Origin: Anisodus tanguticus
Lineage: Eukaryota; Streptophyta; Magnoliopsida; Solanales; Solanaceae
Assembly: GCA_034509755.1 (NCBI GenBank)
Contig: CM067555.1
Location: forward strand, 3,852,142 to 3,916,141
Direction of reading: 5' to 3'
DNA: 64,000 nt
The translations under genes were made by a program, and so were the position numbers. Within the stretch, counting starts at the first letter, position 1. The number at the start of each line of letters is the position of its first letter. The notes under the pieces are model-generated. The model did no database searches, was not told where the DNA came from, and saw nothing but the letters and a program-made list of their open reading frames with translations. Shown piece after piece: positions 1 to 11,478 of this stretch.

Positions 1-109
1 TCCTCCAGCGGGCCCACTTCCCGATGGTCCCACAGTTCCGCCACTGCAGCAGTTCCAGTTTCTGGATCAGTCCCAGCAATTGGGCATGTCGGCCCAATTC
101 TGGAACTGA

Positions 110-1852
110 TCCGACGACACCACAGTTTACCGATTTGGGCCAGCAGGCCCACTACCTGCTGGCCCGTCTGTCTCGACCACAGAAAATTCCCAAAATTCCC
201 TCACTTCCTCCTCGAGTCATAGACCGGTCACTCGTAGTCAGCGGGGCATATTTACACCTAAAAGATATTTTAATTTACATTCTAATGTCTCTAAATCCCC
301 CTTGCCCCACAATCTTGTGTCCGTATTAAATGACCATAATTGGAAAATTGTTATGACTGATGAATATAATGTTCTTATTGATAATAAGACGTGGGAGTTG
401 GTGCCCCGTCCATATGGTATTAATGTTATCAGGTCTATGTGGATTTTTGCTCATAAGGAGAATTCAGATGGGTCATTTGCTCGACATAAGGCGCGACTTG
501 TGGGTGATGGTAAGACTCAGCAGGTTGGAATTGATTGTGGTGAGAAGTTTAGTCCGGTGGTCAAACCGGCTACCATTCGCATTGTGCTTAGCTTGGCTCT
601 TTCAAAGACTTGGCCAATTCATCGGTTGGATGTCAAGAATGCTTTTCTATATGGTGATCTCAAGGAAACAGTCTATATGCATCAGCCGTTGGGTTTCATG
701 GATCCCAACCGCCCTCATAATGTCTGTTTGTTGAAGAAGTCATTGTATGGGCTTAAGCAGTCTCCACGGGCCTGGTATACACGATTTGCTGACTTTGTTT
801 CGACTATTGGGTTCACTCACAGCAGGTCAGATAATTCCTTGTTCATCTACCGCCGTGGTTGGTCATTGGCCTACATTTTGTTGTATGTGGATAATATCAT
901 CTTGACTGCCTCTTCCGATGCCTTGCGCCAATCTATTATGGCCATGCTCAGTTCTGAGTTCGCTATGAAAGACTTAGGGCCCTTGAGTTATTTTTTGGGG
1001 ATTGCTGTCAAACGTAACTCTGGTGGTTTGTTTTTGTCTCAACGGAAGTATGCTGCTGAGATCATCGAGAGGGCTGGGATATCATCCTGTAAGTCCACTT
1101 CTACTCCGGTTGATGCAAACCCCAAGCTTAGTGCCGCGGCAGGTGCACCATACGAGGACCCGACCCGCTATCGCAGTCTTGCAGGGGCACTCCAGTATCT
1201 TACATTTACCAGATCGGATATTACGTATGTTGTTCAGCAGGTGTGTTTATTCATGCATGATCCCAGAGTTGAGCACATTAATGCAATCAAATGCATCATT
1301 TGGTATATTCAGGGGACACTGGACTATGGGTTGCACTTGTATCCTTCTTCTACATCCACACTTGTCTCATACACATATGTGGATTGGGGTGGTTGTCCGG
1401 ACACCAGACGGTCTACGTCAGGATATTGTATGTTCCTTGGAAACAACTTGGTCTCCTGGTCTGCAAAGCGTCAGGCGACTCTATCCCGCTCAAGTGCAGA
1501 GGCAGAATATCGAGGGGTAGCTAATGTGGTCTCAGAATCGTGTTGGTTACGTAATTTGCTGTTAGAACTTCATTGCCCCATTCAGAAGGCGACCTTAGTA
1601 TATTATGATAATGTTAGTGCCGTCTACCTCTCAGGTAACCCGGTTCAGCACCAACACACAAAACATATCGAAATGGACATTCACTTTGTCCGTGAAAAGG
1701 TTGCTCGGGGGCAGGTACGCGTATGTCATGTCCCATCAAGATATCAAGTTGCAGACATCTTTACAAAGGGTCTTCCCTCGGTACTCTTTGAAGATTTTAG
1801 GGACAGTCTCAGCGTTCGAAGACCGCCCGCTATGACTGCGGGGGTGTGTTAA
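110..1852 (+). pseudogene. copia pol fragment: reverse transcriptase and RNase H
   Basis: The frame is open from just after a TGA at 107-109 to the stop at 1850-1852, which lies in the first bases of the LTR. RT motifs in order include a NDHNWK-type linker, LDVKNAFLYGDL, SLYGLKQSPRAWY and LLYVDNIILT. RNase H motifs include RRSTSGYC, LSRSSAEAEYR and the C-terminal KHIEMDIHFVREKV and ADIFTKGLP. The catalytic YVDD box reads YVDN because codon 893-895 is AAT. The RNase H DADW-type box reads TYVDW, with tyrosine at 1376-1378 where the family has its first aspartate. Upstream of 110 the linker continues in other frames, so there is also an older frameshift. It encodes no host function. Confidence 0.9.
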
Positions 1853-2162
1853 ATATGACAATATACACACAATATACAAGTGTATATTGCCATAATAAGT
1901 GCCACGATTTATGGCCATTATTGGGCTCGGTTTTGTGGCTGATTTGGTAGTTAAGAATATTGTATATTTGGAAAATATATATGTAGTATATTGTAATGTA
2001 TTTTGTTACCATAATTAGGAATATACACTACTATAATTGTAGAGTTAGAATTATGGTAGAATAAGGTTTTAGAAATAGAATAGGAATAGGATTCTCCTAT
2101 TTTGTATCTTGTATATATACCTATTCAATTAATGAAAATAATCAAGGGGATTATTTCTTTCA
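1847..2162 (+). repeat. 3' LTR of the copia element
   Basis: This 316 bp AT-rich segment follows the purine tract, begins TGTT and ends TTTCA. The exact start could be 1845 or 1847, because TG occurs twice. No second copy is in the window, so the boundaries rest on the TG...CA ends and on the pol stop codon. Confidence 0.65.
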
Positions 2163-2381
2163 ATACGAACCCAAATTGGTATAGTTATAATCAAATGGTT
2201 CTTCGCTAGCAAATTCAAGCTCGATAGGGATATTGAGAGATTCTTGAGACATAATGAGAGAGCAAGTGTAAAACGTGCCGCCATTCTTTTCATCGCTAAA
2301 GAGAAGCCTATGGTGAGAAAATTCTTGATTATTGGCTGAATGTTTTAAGATGGGCATGAGAGAAAGCCAAGATTTTCACAG

Positions 2382-2524
2382 GTAGCCTTAGGAGTATTTC
2401 AAATATTATCTATTCGGGAAGAACTGGCAGTGGCAATGACTCTGAATCCATAAGTGGGCGCTCCATTTCCACAGTGAGTGATTTCACTAACAAGGGAGAA
2501 AGGAGCTCGAGCTTTCAAATTTGA
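2382..2524 (+). other. possible terminal exon of an unidentified host gene
   Basis: A pyrimidine-rich acceptor ending TTTTCACAG is followed by 46 open codons and a TGA. The peptide is rich in Ser, Gly and Arg (it contains IYSGRTGSGNDSESISGRS) and looks like a hydrophilic C-terminus. No upstream exon is visible because the copia LTR ends 220 bp before it. I do not recognise the family, and this may be a chance open frame. Confidence 0.2.
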
Positions 2525-3333
2525 ATGCATCATCATATCATCATTTTCATATTCATATTAAAAGTGGAAAGCTCCTAATTCTAAAGTTAAATTACGGAAA
2601 TACCTTTTAAAAGTTCATTGACCCATTTGCTTTCCACTAAATTATTCCTTCATTAGTAACTATGAAAGACCAATTTATGAATTTTGTCTCAAAATTAGCT
2701 GAAGAGTTGTAATTGAATTGGCAACCGAAGAGTTGTACCCCACTCCCACCAACTCCTGTCACATCCATCCTCCTTGAACAGAGCGATGCAGCGCGTGTGG
2801 GCACAGTGACATCAGCGTGCTCGGGTCGTCATAACTTTAGAAGGGTGTAATAGTCTACTTTTGGCTTATATATGTAAGACTTATGGGAAGGAACTCCATT
2901 CTAGATCATCTTTCTCACACTTGTAATCTAAGCTCTTACTTCTCTCAAAGCAATATATCGAAAGAAGCATTGATCCATTATTTTTATTACTTGTTCTAAA
3001 TCTTAGCCTACTTATTTATTTTACCTGTTTATTTTTTATTTTTACGGTTCAAAACTGGGCTTGTCAAGAGCTTTTTCGAATCGAATATGGCTCACTTATC
3101 TTTAAACCCTAATATATAAATTTCTAACTGTGTTTTTAGTTAGAATCGATTTCACGGAAAGCAGAAAAGAAACAAAAAAGTAGGGAAGCAGAATCGTTCC
3201 TGCTGACCCTTCGACCAGACCAAACCTTATATAATTTTTGGACGATTTGTAAGAATGACCTCAATAAGGGATAGTTTAAGGATTTTGGTCTCACTTAATG
3301 AAATTTTCAAAAAATGACTTCTACTTAAGGAAA
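2525..3333. other. intergenic, no gene seen
   Basis: AT-rich spacer between the copia LTR and the hAT element. A short segment around 2860-2960 (TATATATG, then a run resembling a retrotransposon leader) could be an LTR relic. I could not find its partner. No coding sequence is supported. Confidence 0.4.
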
Positions 3334-6300
3334 GGGTGGCCAGTGGGCCGGGACGGCCCGACCCCGTCCCGAGCCCGCCCCGACCCCGTGTAAAAAAAAA
3401 ATGGTGGCGGGACTCGAACTCGGGCCCAGTCCCGCCTGACCCGAGCCCGCCCCGAGCCCGTCCCGACCCCGCCCGATTTCTCCCCCTTTGCAAATATAAC
3501 CGTTGCACCAACGACCATTTTAGATTTTGACCGTTGGGCAACGGCCATTTTAGGCCTCCCCCCCCTACCCCTTAATATTTATTTTTAACCCATAAGTTAT
3601 TATATTTACACTTTAACCCAATTTTTCAACTATAAATAACTCATTTTCTCTTCATCTTTCTCACAAATCTTCCTACAATCTCTCTACAAGTCTACATTGT
3701 TTGCTAAATATTCAATTTTATTTATTCATTTGGGAATTGGGAGTGAAGTTGGCAACTAGCTTGAAGATCTTCCATCGAGCAAAGTTTCAATTTTCAACCT
3801 CTCGATTACACGTCGACGTTACGTCGGCGTTTGGTACATTCGTTCATTCATTAAATTATTATTGTTTGTTTATTTTATTTAGCGCACTTAATTTTATTAT
3901 CTTTAATTATTTATTATCATAATTAAAATGGAAGGATTAAAAGGTATGTTTAAGGGTAAGGGTGCTTCTTCTAGTAGGGCAACCAGGGCAAGGGTACTTC
4001 TTCTAGTCATCTTATTCCTACACAGGATGATTTTGTTGATACTCAACATTTTCCTACAATACCATTAGATTTAGACGAGTAGCTATTTTCTGGAACTCAA
4101 GAAGACTTTAATTTAGACGATGATCTAGATGATACACCCACTAATGTTGATGACAACACACCCACTAGTGCACCTTCAACTGAAATATCTCCTATTCCCC
4201 CTAGTATGAGACGAGGTCCAGCAAAACGACCATTAAAATCAGATGCATGGACATTTTTTGATAGGGACGTAGAGAATCAAGTAGCTATATGTAAAATTTG
4301 TAAAAATATTTTAAAATTTAAAACTGGAAAAGGTCACGGTGGGACTGGGGGTTTAATTAGACACGTAGTAAGTGCTCATCCATCTAGGTATGCCCAATAC
4401 CAGGCTTCAAAACCGGGTGCGCAAACGCCCGCTCCATCGGAACAAGGTTCACATACGATCGTCCGGACCAAGTACGGGGTCAAATTAACCCTATGACGGG
4501 AGGAATTGTAGGCCCTAAATACAATAAACATAGAGATAGGGAAGCAATATCAAAATTAGTTGCTGTGGAGGGTTTGCCCTTTTCATTTCCTTCATCTCCC
4601 GGTTTTATTCATTACATTAGAGATATATATAATCCGCTTTTAACGGTTTTCCTAGATCAAGCTGTTAAGAGAGATGTATTTAAATTCGCGCATGAATATC
4701 AACAGTATTTACGTTATTCATTATATCATTTTAATGGCAAAGTATCTATCACGTCTGATATAGGTCGTAGTACTAACGTCCATGATTATTTAACTATAAC
4801 TTGTCATTGGATAGATTATAAATGGTCTATGCAAAAACGTATTTTAGCGTATAGATATATAGATGATAGGCACACTGGTACTTTTGTTGCAGATAATATT
4901 TATCAAGTGTGTCATTATTGCGGAATAACTGATAAAATTATGACTATTACATTAGATAACGCTTCTTCTAACAATTACGCAATTACAATTTTAAAAAATA
5001 GTTTAACTCCATCTTTTCCAGATCATTTTCATATAAAATGCGCGTGCCATATATATAACTTAATTGTAAAGTATGGTCTATCACTTTTTGAAGACATTCT
5101 TAGTAAAATACAATTTGATATAAACTTTATTTTTAAAAGTAATAAAGTACAACGTAGAAAAGAATATAAAAAAACTTGTCACGATTGTGGACTATCTTAT
5201 AGAAAAATTCCACAAGAAGTATCCACTAGGTGGAATTCTTTATACGAGCAACTACTTGTTGCTTATGACTATAGAAAATCTATAACTTTATTTTTTAACT
5301 CTCATAATAAAAATCCAGCTGATATGATTTTAGATAGTGATTGGGTAAAAATTTCCGAACTTATTGTATTTTTAGAGAATTTTTTTCAAGCAACAAAAGA
5401 ATTTTCCGGTATATATTATCCTTCTATTTCAACTATGTTATTTTATATAACTCTAATATTTTTATTACTTAGTGAATATATGGAAAAACCAGTTTATAAG
5501 GCAGCTATTAAAAAATATTTTATTCCTATTCCCACTATTTATATTATTGGTTCTGTATTAAATCCTACTATTAAAATAGACGGTATTAAATCACTAATTG
5601 AAACTATTTACGATTGTATAGAAGTACTACCACCTCCAAGTCCCAAAAATCTAAATCACCCACCACCTATTGAACAAACTAAAGAAGAAGTGTTGTCTAG
5701 CGTAGAACACCAATGCAAAAATATATATAGATTTTATCAACAAGAAAATGCTAGTAACTTACCGGCTTCCATACCATCTTCTTCATCTTCAACACAACCT
5801 CACAAAAGACATGTTGTTTCTGCGGCTAGTATTGAAAGCCTCAGAAATAGAATGTGCGGTCGTACCTCTACTACTAACCAAATTAGCGAGTTGGATATTT
5901 TTGTTTTGCGGGGTTCGTACCGTATCAAGAAGTTATCAATGAAGATAGACATGAAGACTTGCTAAAATCTTTGGAGGGGAATGAGAAGACCTTTCCGACA
6001 CTTTCATTGATGGCACGAGATGTTTTGAACATTCAAGCGTCATCAAATGCGTCGAAAGCGCTTTTCGCCGGCGAGATATCAAATAGGAGACCACAGACAC
6101 TCATTAGCCGGAGACGACTTGGAAATTGCAGTATTATTCAGAGATTGGATACGAGCGAAGCGGAGAAGGTGCGGTCAACCGGAGATCAACGAAGAAGAAG
6201 ATGAAAATTACAACGAAATCTTAACCGAATGTAGTGGAAGCGACGTGGATCAAATTGACCAACAAATACCAATTCCAACCGAAGAACCACAGGAAATCAT

Positions 6301-6693
6301 CAAGCAATTAGAACGGGTTTTTTTGAGAATGTAATTTTTTTAATTGCAATTTTATTATGTAATTTGCAACTTTTGGACAACACCACAAAGTTGCAATTTA
6401 GATTTTAGACAATTGTATTTGTATTACAAAAAAATCATGTCTATTAAATAATATAAGAGGCACAAAAACAGCCTTGGGATGTTTTTATTACACTATCTTA
6501 TCTTGTTTATTGAGTTTTTTTTATACATATGTTATTTAAAAAAAAAAGGAAATCCTGCCGGACCCCGACCCGATACCGACGGGATCGGGATCGGGACGGG
6601 ACTGGAGCAAGTCCCGCCAGACCCGACCCCTTCGCCCGTCCCGCCCCGCCCCGCCCCGGCCCGCCAGACCCGAGCCTGGCCCACTGGCCACCT
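3334..6693 (+). mobile_element. hAT superfamily DNA transposon, about 3.36 kb, decayed autonomous copy
   Basis: The ends are inverted repeats: the left end is GGGTGGCCAGTGGGCC and the right end, reverse-complemented, is AGGTGGCCAGTGGGCC. Both ends run into GC-rich subterminal tracts of CCCGACCC-type repeats. Flanking 8-mers TAAGGAAA (3326-3333) and TTAGGAAA (6694-6701) differ at one base, as expected for an aged hAT 8 bp target duplication. The interior holds a BED zinc finger and an RNase H-like hAT transposase broken by several lesions. The C-terminal dimerisation region is still recognisable. Confidence 0.9.
3928..6334 (+). pseudogene. hAT transposase (BED zinc finger plus hAT catalytic and dimerisation domains), broken
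   Basis: The likely start is ATG at 3928 (MEGLKGMFKGKG). A frameshift follows at about 3985 and an in-frame TAG at 4080-4082. The BED finger at 4206-4400 keeps CKIC and the later His residues (RHVVSAH). A frameshift at about 4470 leads into the 490-codon core at 4493-5965, with ITSDIGRST, TLDNASSNN, the CACHIYNL box and STRWNSLYEQLL. Two further shifts, at about 5908 and 6060, divide the C-terminal dimerisation domain (LSLMARDVLNIQ, then IGDHRHSLAGDDLEIAVL) over frames. The family normally encodes one protein of roughly 700 residues that cuts and pastes the element. This copy cannot make it, although the motifs are well kept, so decay is fairly recent. Confidence 0.9.
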
Positions 6694-6858
6694 TTAGGAA
6701 ATTCACTGTGAAAAATTTTGTTGCCTGTGGTATATAAATTGTGGGCATGAATTAGTATTGAGTATGAGGTAGGATCTTGGAATATATATTTTAATAAGAT
6801 AGATATATTAAACTTGCTCAATTGATAATAAGTTTTGGAAAAAAATATATCTGTTGCT

Positions 6859-7080
6859 CAATTATTCACAAGTTATAATGGACGAGGCAAGATTTGGTAC
6901 TATTCATTTTACCTATCGTGCTAAATTGATCATAACTTGTGATGTATTGGCAAAAATTACATGTATTATTCAATTATTCACAAGTTATAACAGACGGAAA
7001 AGACTAATACTATTCATTCTACATATCATGTTAAATTAACAAGTTGTGATGTAGTGAAAAAAGCTGCATGCATCATTCAA
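6859..7080 (+). repeat. tandem duplication, period 112 bp
   Basis: Two diverged copies begin CAATTATTCACAAGTTATAA at 6859 and 6971. Both contain TACTATTCATT and end before a third short CATTCAATT at 7075. They are clearly older than the neighbouring insertions. No coding content. Confidence 0.7.
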
Positions 7081-8147
7081 TTGTTTAGAACCTTTTTCTT
7101 CAATTTTATAAAGAGTCGTTTCTATAATCCCAAAATAATACATTACACCTTTTTAACTGAAAACATATGTTGATAAATTATGATTGAAAAAGTATGCTGT
7201 AATTAAATTTGATCTTGATTTTTTTAAAAAGATAAATCAATAAATACAACTAAAAGATCCTGCCAAAGATAAAAATAACTTAAGCGCACATTACAATTAA
7301 AACTTATTCTTGATGGGCAAACGAAATTTTATCAAGCATATATTTTAACAAAAAATTGTTAAATGTGGACACAAGTTCAAAACCATCCTTATGGTATCCT
7401 ATTTACAATCTATACTATAATTTTCAAAAATTACACTCAATAACTTCGAAAATGGATGATCTTGAAATTTCAACTCCATTTGTTTGAAGTTTCGCTTATG
7501 GGATAAATAGGACCAAAAGTTCAAGATTATACACTTTCAAGATCATTCGTATAAAGGATGTTTACATTGTATGTCCATTCATCAAAATAATAGCCAGCAA
7601 ATGTATATTTTTTATATTAGTTTATGATATACAAATTATATATTTTATACATGTTTAATTATTTTTTTCTTATATATTAGCTAGCGGCTATTTTTTAGCT
7701 ACCGATCAAATGTGTAAAAAGCCCTTATAAAATCATCCAATATTTTTTTTACGAATAAGGCCTTACAGTGTGTCCCAAATGAGATCCAACAGGTAGAGGA
7801 GGCAGGGCCAAAATAGTAAACTAGTGACGCAGTCCACATTTTATTCACTTGCCATACTCAACTGAGAAAGTGAAAGGCATTTATGGATCACTTTCCAATA
7901 AATTACTGGTCCGGAACTTTGGAAAGTTTATGCAAGTGCAAATTAAAACCACCCATTTATTAGGGGAAAAAAGAAGGATTAAAATCTTTAAACAACTAGT
8001 TTCATTTATTACCGTATTTATCTTTTAGATTAAACTAATTGTACAAAATTTCTTTTACACCATGCCAGTTTACATAAAGCTTAATTCAAAAAGAAAGGCA
8101 CCACTTTATAACTAAGCTTATTATATGGTGAAAGAAACATGCATAAA
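7081..8147. other. intergenic, no gene seen
   Basis: AT-rich spacer with no open frame of note on either strand. I see no terminal repeats or tRNA-like boxes here. Confidence 0.5.
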
Positions 8148-8155
8148 TATACAAG

Positions 8156-8724
8156 TAGACCTGTTAAAAGGTCGAGTCGAGCCGGATCAGATGACTTTTT
8201 CTTTCCTCATTGCCCGACCCTGACCCTATATTTTTTTTTTAAATTCCGACCCTGGCCCTGACCCGACGAATTTTTTTGGCGGGCCATGGTCGGGCCGGAT
8301 CGAGTATTTTTTTTTTTAAATTGAATTTCCAAAACTGAAATTGGTATTCACCCCTACATTACCACAAAATTTCGACGTTGAAATGTATTGTATATCGTGA
8401 GATCTTGACTAAAGAAAAAGAAAATTAGAAATCGATTTGGGGAAAAACACAAATTGATTGGAAAAACGAACATTTTTAAAAAAATTGGCTGCGCTTTGGG
8501 CCGGCCCCTTCTAGAAAAAATACTCAAAATAAAAAAAAACGGGTAAAACGGACATCCGAGCGTAGAGTTATGACCATTTAAAGTTTCACCAATTTACAAC
8601 TACTTTCTCCCTACATTATGCTTCCGTGATATTAACAAAACGACTAATAATATAAATATATAATTAATAATCAGCTACCGTTTTTATCTTATTTTATATC
8701 TAGTTCAATGTAGATTAGAGCAAT
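8156..8724 (+). mobile_element. hAT-type MITE, right end missing (same family as 32778-33686)
   Basis: It starts TAGACCTGTTAAAAGGTC and runs through CCGACCCTGACCC tracts. From 8318 on it is closely similar to 32952-33365 (for example AAATGTATTGTATATCGTGAGATC and GTTTCACCAATTTACAACTAC). The terminal inverted repeat seen on the right of the other copy (CAGGTCTA) is absent here. Even so, TATACAAG (8148-8155) and AATACAAG (8725-8732) flank it like an 8 bp duplication with one mismatch. Confidence 0.75.
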
Positions 8725-8732
8725 AATACAAG

Positions 8733-9299
8733 TAGTGAGACTCGCAATTCATTTTTATATATTTTTTCGTTTGTTGTCTCATAACAAGAAGAAAACAATG
8801 GAACTAAATGCACCACAAGACAGATTTGGAAGCGGTTGTTCTTCATATTCAAATGAATCACTTAGACATGCAGAGAAAAGGAAAAACTTACAAGTAAAAG
8901 CACAAGCTAATTTAGCTATTAATATAATCATAAGTACATACTTATTTTTAAGTAAGGTAAATACCACTATTACTGTATTACACCAACTGAAAATTTTCAA
9001 TTTCTTCAACATGCTTCCAAATAGAAGCAACCATTCACAATATAAAATTAATGTCATGATTTATCATTTCCAAACTTTTAACTCTGAAAGTTGACATGTA
9101 TCCACCCAAAGGTTTTAAAAAAAAGAACAAACTTACAGCTATGCTATTTTACAACCTAGCTAAGACAATTCTTGAGATCCTGCACTAAACAACTATAGAA
9201 TTCTACATATGAAAGAATTACAAGGAAGAGGCAAATAACTGTTAACTAATTAAGGAAAGTAGGGAGAAGCTTCAACAAATAATAGGCGGATCAAGAATT
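8733..9299. other. intergenic, no gene seen
   Basis: Overlapping open frames on both strands (around 8735-9094) have no recognisable motif and strongly AT-biased codons. I treat them as chance frames. This is the 3' side of the SMR gene. Confidence 0.4.
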
Positions 9300-9556
9300 T
9301 TGAGTTTACGGGTTTTGGAATTCTAAGAAAAAGCATATTACTAAATTTTGAATTCTAGAAAAAAAACAGTTCATTGGGTTATGAATTCTAGAAAAAACAA
9401 TTCAGTGCGTTTTGAATTCTAGAAAAGACAGTTTAATGAGTTTTGAATTCTTTAAAAAATAGCTTACTGAGTTATGAATTCTAAAAAAACAGCTTTCTGG
9501 ATTTTAAAAAAGACAACTTACTGAGTTTGAAGTCTAGAAAAGACAGTTCCTTGAGT
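9300..9556 (+). repeat. degenerate minisatellite, unit about 35-40 bp, 7-8 copies
   Basis: The core GAGTTTTGAATTCTAGAAAA followed by GACAGTTTACT-like sequence recurs with an EcoRI-like GAATTC in most units. It sits immediately 3' of the SMR stop codon (SMR is on the minus strand), so it may fall in that transcript's 3' UTR or terminator region. Confidence 0.85.
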
Positions 9557-9582
9557 TCTATATTTCAGAAGTTTTGCAAAAA

Positions 9583-9822
9583 CTATTGAATTGCCGAACT
9601 CATAATTAGAACTCTAGCTCTGCCGCCAGTAGCAGCAACAGTGAAAAATGAGTCAAGATCAGGAGGGTGAAAGTAACCATTCTTGGGATGCTGTTGCTGG
9701 TACATCTTTGCTGCTTTGTTCTCATTTTTTTTCTTCCTTGGAGCCGGTGGACACTCAAACGGTGCTTGTATTCGACATTCTTGGTTCTTTGGTGTTGTAC
9801 ATAATTCTTCCTCCATGCTCAT
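9583..9822 (-). CDS. SIAMESE-RELATED (SMR) type cyclin-dependent kinase inhibitor
   Basis: A single-exon 79-residue protein, in the usual size range for the plant SIM/SMR family. Known family members bind CDK-cyclin complexes in the nucleus and promote cell-cycle arrest or endoreduplication. Family marks seen here: an N-terminal EEELCTTPK segment, a central basic motif FECPPAPRKKK (residues about 24-34) matching the CPPAPRK signature, and PPDLDSFFT, which matches the cyclin-binding E/D-x-x-FF motif. I chose ATG at 9820-9822. A second in-frame ATG at 9814-9816 is also possible. The frame extends upstream only through non-ATG codons. There are no introns. An E2F-type site lies about 1.1 kb upstream. 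I cannot assign it to one numbered SMR gene. Confidence 0.82.
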   Translation of the reverse strand: MSMEEELCTTPKNQECRIQAPFECPPAPRKKKNENKAAKMYQQQHPKNGYFHPPDLDSFFTVAATGGRARVLIMSSAIQ

Positions 9823-11473
9823 AATTCTCCTAAACACAATTGTATCCTTAATTTTGCCAACACCTTAAATTTAATTTACAAGAAGTTTTAGGTTGAGAAT
9901 ATAATGTTTATTATATGGGGGAATGTAGGCGCGTATTGACTGGAAATGTTGGAAGTTAAAACGTGGGAAGATGGGGAGAATTTGTAGGGTTAATGCAAAA
10001 GAATGAGGGAATTTAAAATAGAACCACGTTAGTATATTTTGAATTATTAATTTCTTAAATATAAAAATAAACTAGTATATTTTTTAAAAAGAATAACTGT
10101 ATTCCAATTTTTTTATATAGAATTATTCGACTAAATATAGAGTTTAAAATGTTACTTTGACTTACGTATTGATCCCTCAGTTATGAGTAAATTCATAATT
10201 TTGTACTTGTGATATAGGACTATGAGCATCTAACCTTCAACTACTTGAATTATATTTTGATCTTTTTGCTTGAGTATACTCATAAATTGTTTTGAAATAC
10301 TAATCGTTTCACAATTTTATTTATAACAATAATAACATAGTCAGTATAATCTCACAAGTGTACTCTGAAAAAGTAGAGTATATGATTTTACCTATGTATT
10401 ATATTAAGCTTGTATTGTTATTCAAATATGATGATAATATACTTTTAAAAGTAGTTTAAATATATATACTTAGTACATAAAGGTGTCAAGAATCTACGTT
10501 TAGTTTAATTGAAAGTTAAATATGCTAAATTATATATTATACGTTACCAAAATTAAAATTTACCCATAATTTAGGGATCAGGTATTATATTTCTTACAGT
10601 AAAGAATTTAGTGAATTTTATGAGTGGGAAATTCAAACATTTCGGACGATCAAAATAGTCGTGTGTCAAATCAATCAAGAGAATATAATATTTAAAATTC
10701 ATAAATTTTATAGTGACAAATATTTGAAAATTATAATTACAGCTAACCTATTTATGATACTGTATTTTTCTAACTTTATATTTTAATAAAATAATGAAGA
10801 AGAAAGAATTGACAGTTAAGTATGGGTTGGCACCGACTAAACGTTTGAGCTGTGTGTGCTTGGGAACGTGGCCCCACGTAAGACCGCGTATTTTTTTGAC
10901 ATTTCAAAATAGGCGGCTCCTTACACTGTTTGGGTCGGCATATTTTGGCGGGAAAATTAGGAGGCTGTAGAAATGAATCTCCACCGTTGATCAATAATTG
11001 TTTTATGATTGATGATTTGCAGTTTATTTTATTTTTTTTATTTGTCATACGGTGTTCGATATCCACATTGAAGTTCGAATAATTCGAATTCACATCGGAT
11101 AGCTAAACCTGAATAACCCTAAAACTCAAAAGTACAATTTTATTTTTGACTGAATTCAATAATTGAGAATCTTAAGTACAGAATATAGCAGAAATAAATG
11201 ACAGAGGAACTTAGGGAGATTGTAATTTGACACTTCTCATCTGTTGTTTGAATTGTTTTGAGTACTTACTACAAATTAAAACACTCTTGTGAATTAAAAA
11301 CCTCTTCCATCAACAAAAATGGCGAAAATCTGTGGGTGCCACTGAATGCTTGAAATTGCAAACTTGTTTGATTGTTTGGAGCTGCTCTTTTGTGATAGAA
11401 TTGTGCTAGCAACTGATTGAAGAACTGGGTAAATCTCCAACTGTTGGGTTGTTAAGGTATCGCAAGTTTGGGA
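9823..11473 (-). promoter_or_regulatory. upstream region of the SMR gene
   Basis: No gene is supported in this 1.65 kb. It is the 5' flank of the SMR gene, read on the minus strand. AT-rich TATATAAT-like sequence lies about 100 bp upstream of the ATG, and a single GC-richer island at about 10800-10990 holds an E2F-like site and a CACGT core. It ends at the copia insertion (11474), which cuts the upstream DNA from its former neighbour at 18004. Confidence 0.35.
10943..10956. promoter_or_regulatory. E2F-type binding site
   Basis: TTTTGGCGGGAAAA matches the E2F consensus (TTTSSCGS class), and its reverse complement also reads as an E2F core. It stands out in an otherwise AT-rich spacer about 1.12 kb upstream of the SMR start codon. 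Binding is an inference from the motif alone. Confidence 0.45.
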
Positions 11474-11478
11474 GAAAA

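Larger units (their letters stand above)
1..2162 (+). mobile_element. Ty1-copia retrotransposon, 3' half (5' part outside the window)
   Basis: The window opens inside a copia polyprotein: the integrase-RT linker, reverse transcriptase and RNase H are followed by a purine-rich stretch at about 1838-1844 and a 3' LTR that starts TGTTAAATATG and ends CTTTCA. The 5' LTR, gag and most of integrase would lie to the left of the window, so no target-site duplication can be tested. Catalytic residues are changed in both RT and RNase H, so this copy is probably dead. Confidence 0.9.

Noticed and set aside
3227..3548. Gly/Arg- and Pro-rich frames on both strands
   Set aside because: They are translations of the GC-rich subterminal repeats of the hAT element. 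The same applies to 6479-6821.
10776..11093. 105-residue minus-strand frame upstream of SMR
   Set aside because: No motif, Asn/Lys-rich composition from AT-rich DNA, and it overlaps the island with the E2F-type site.
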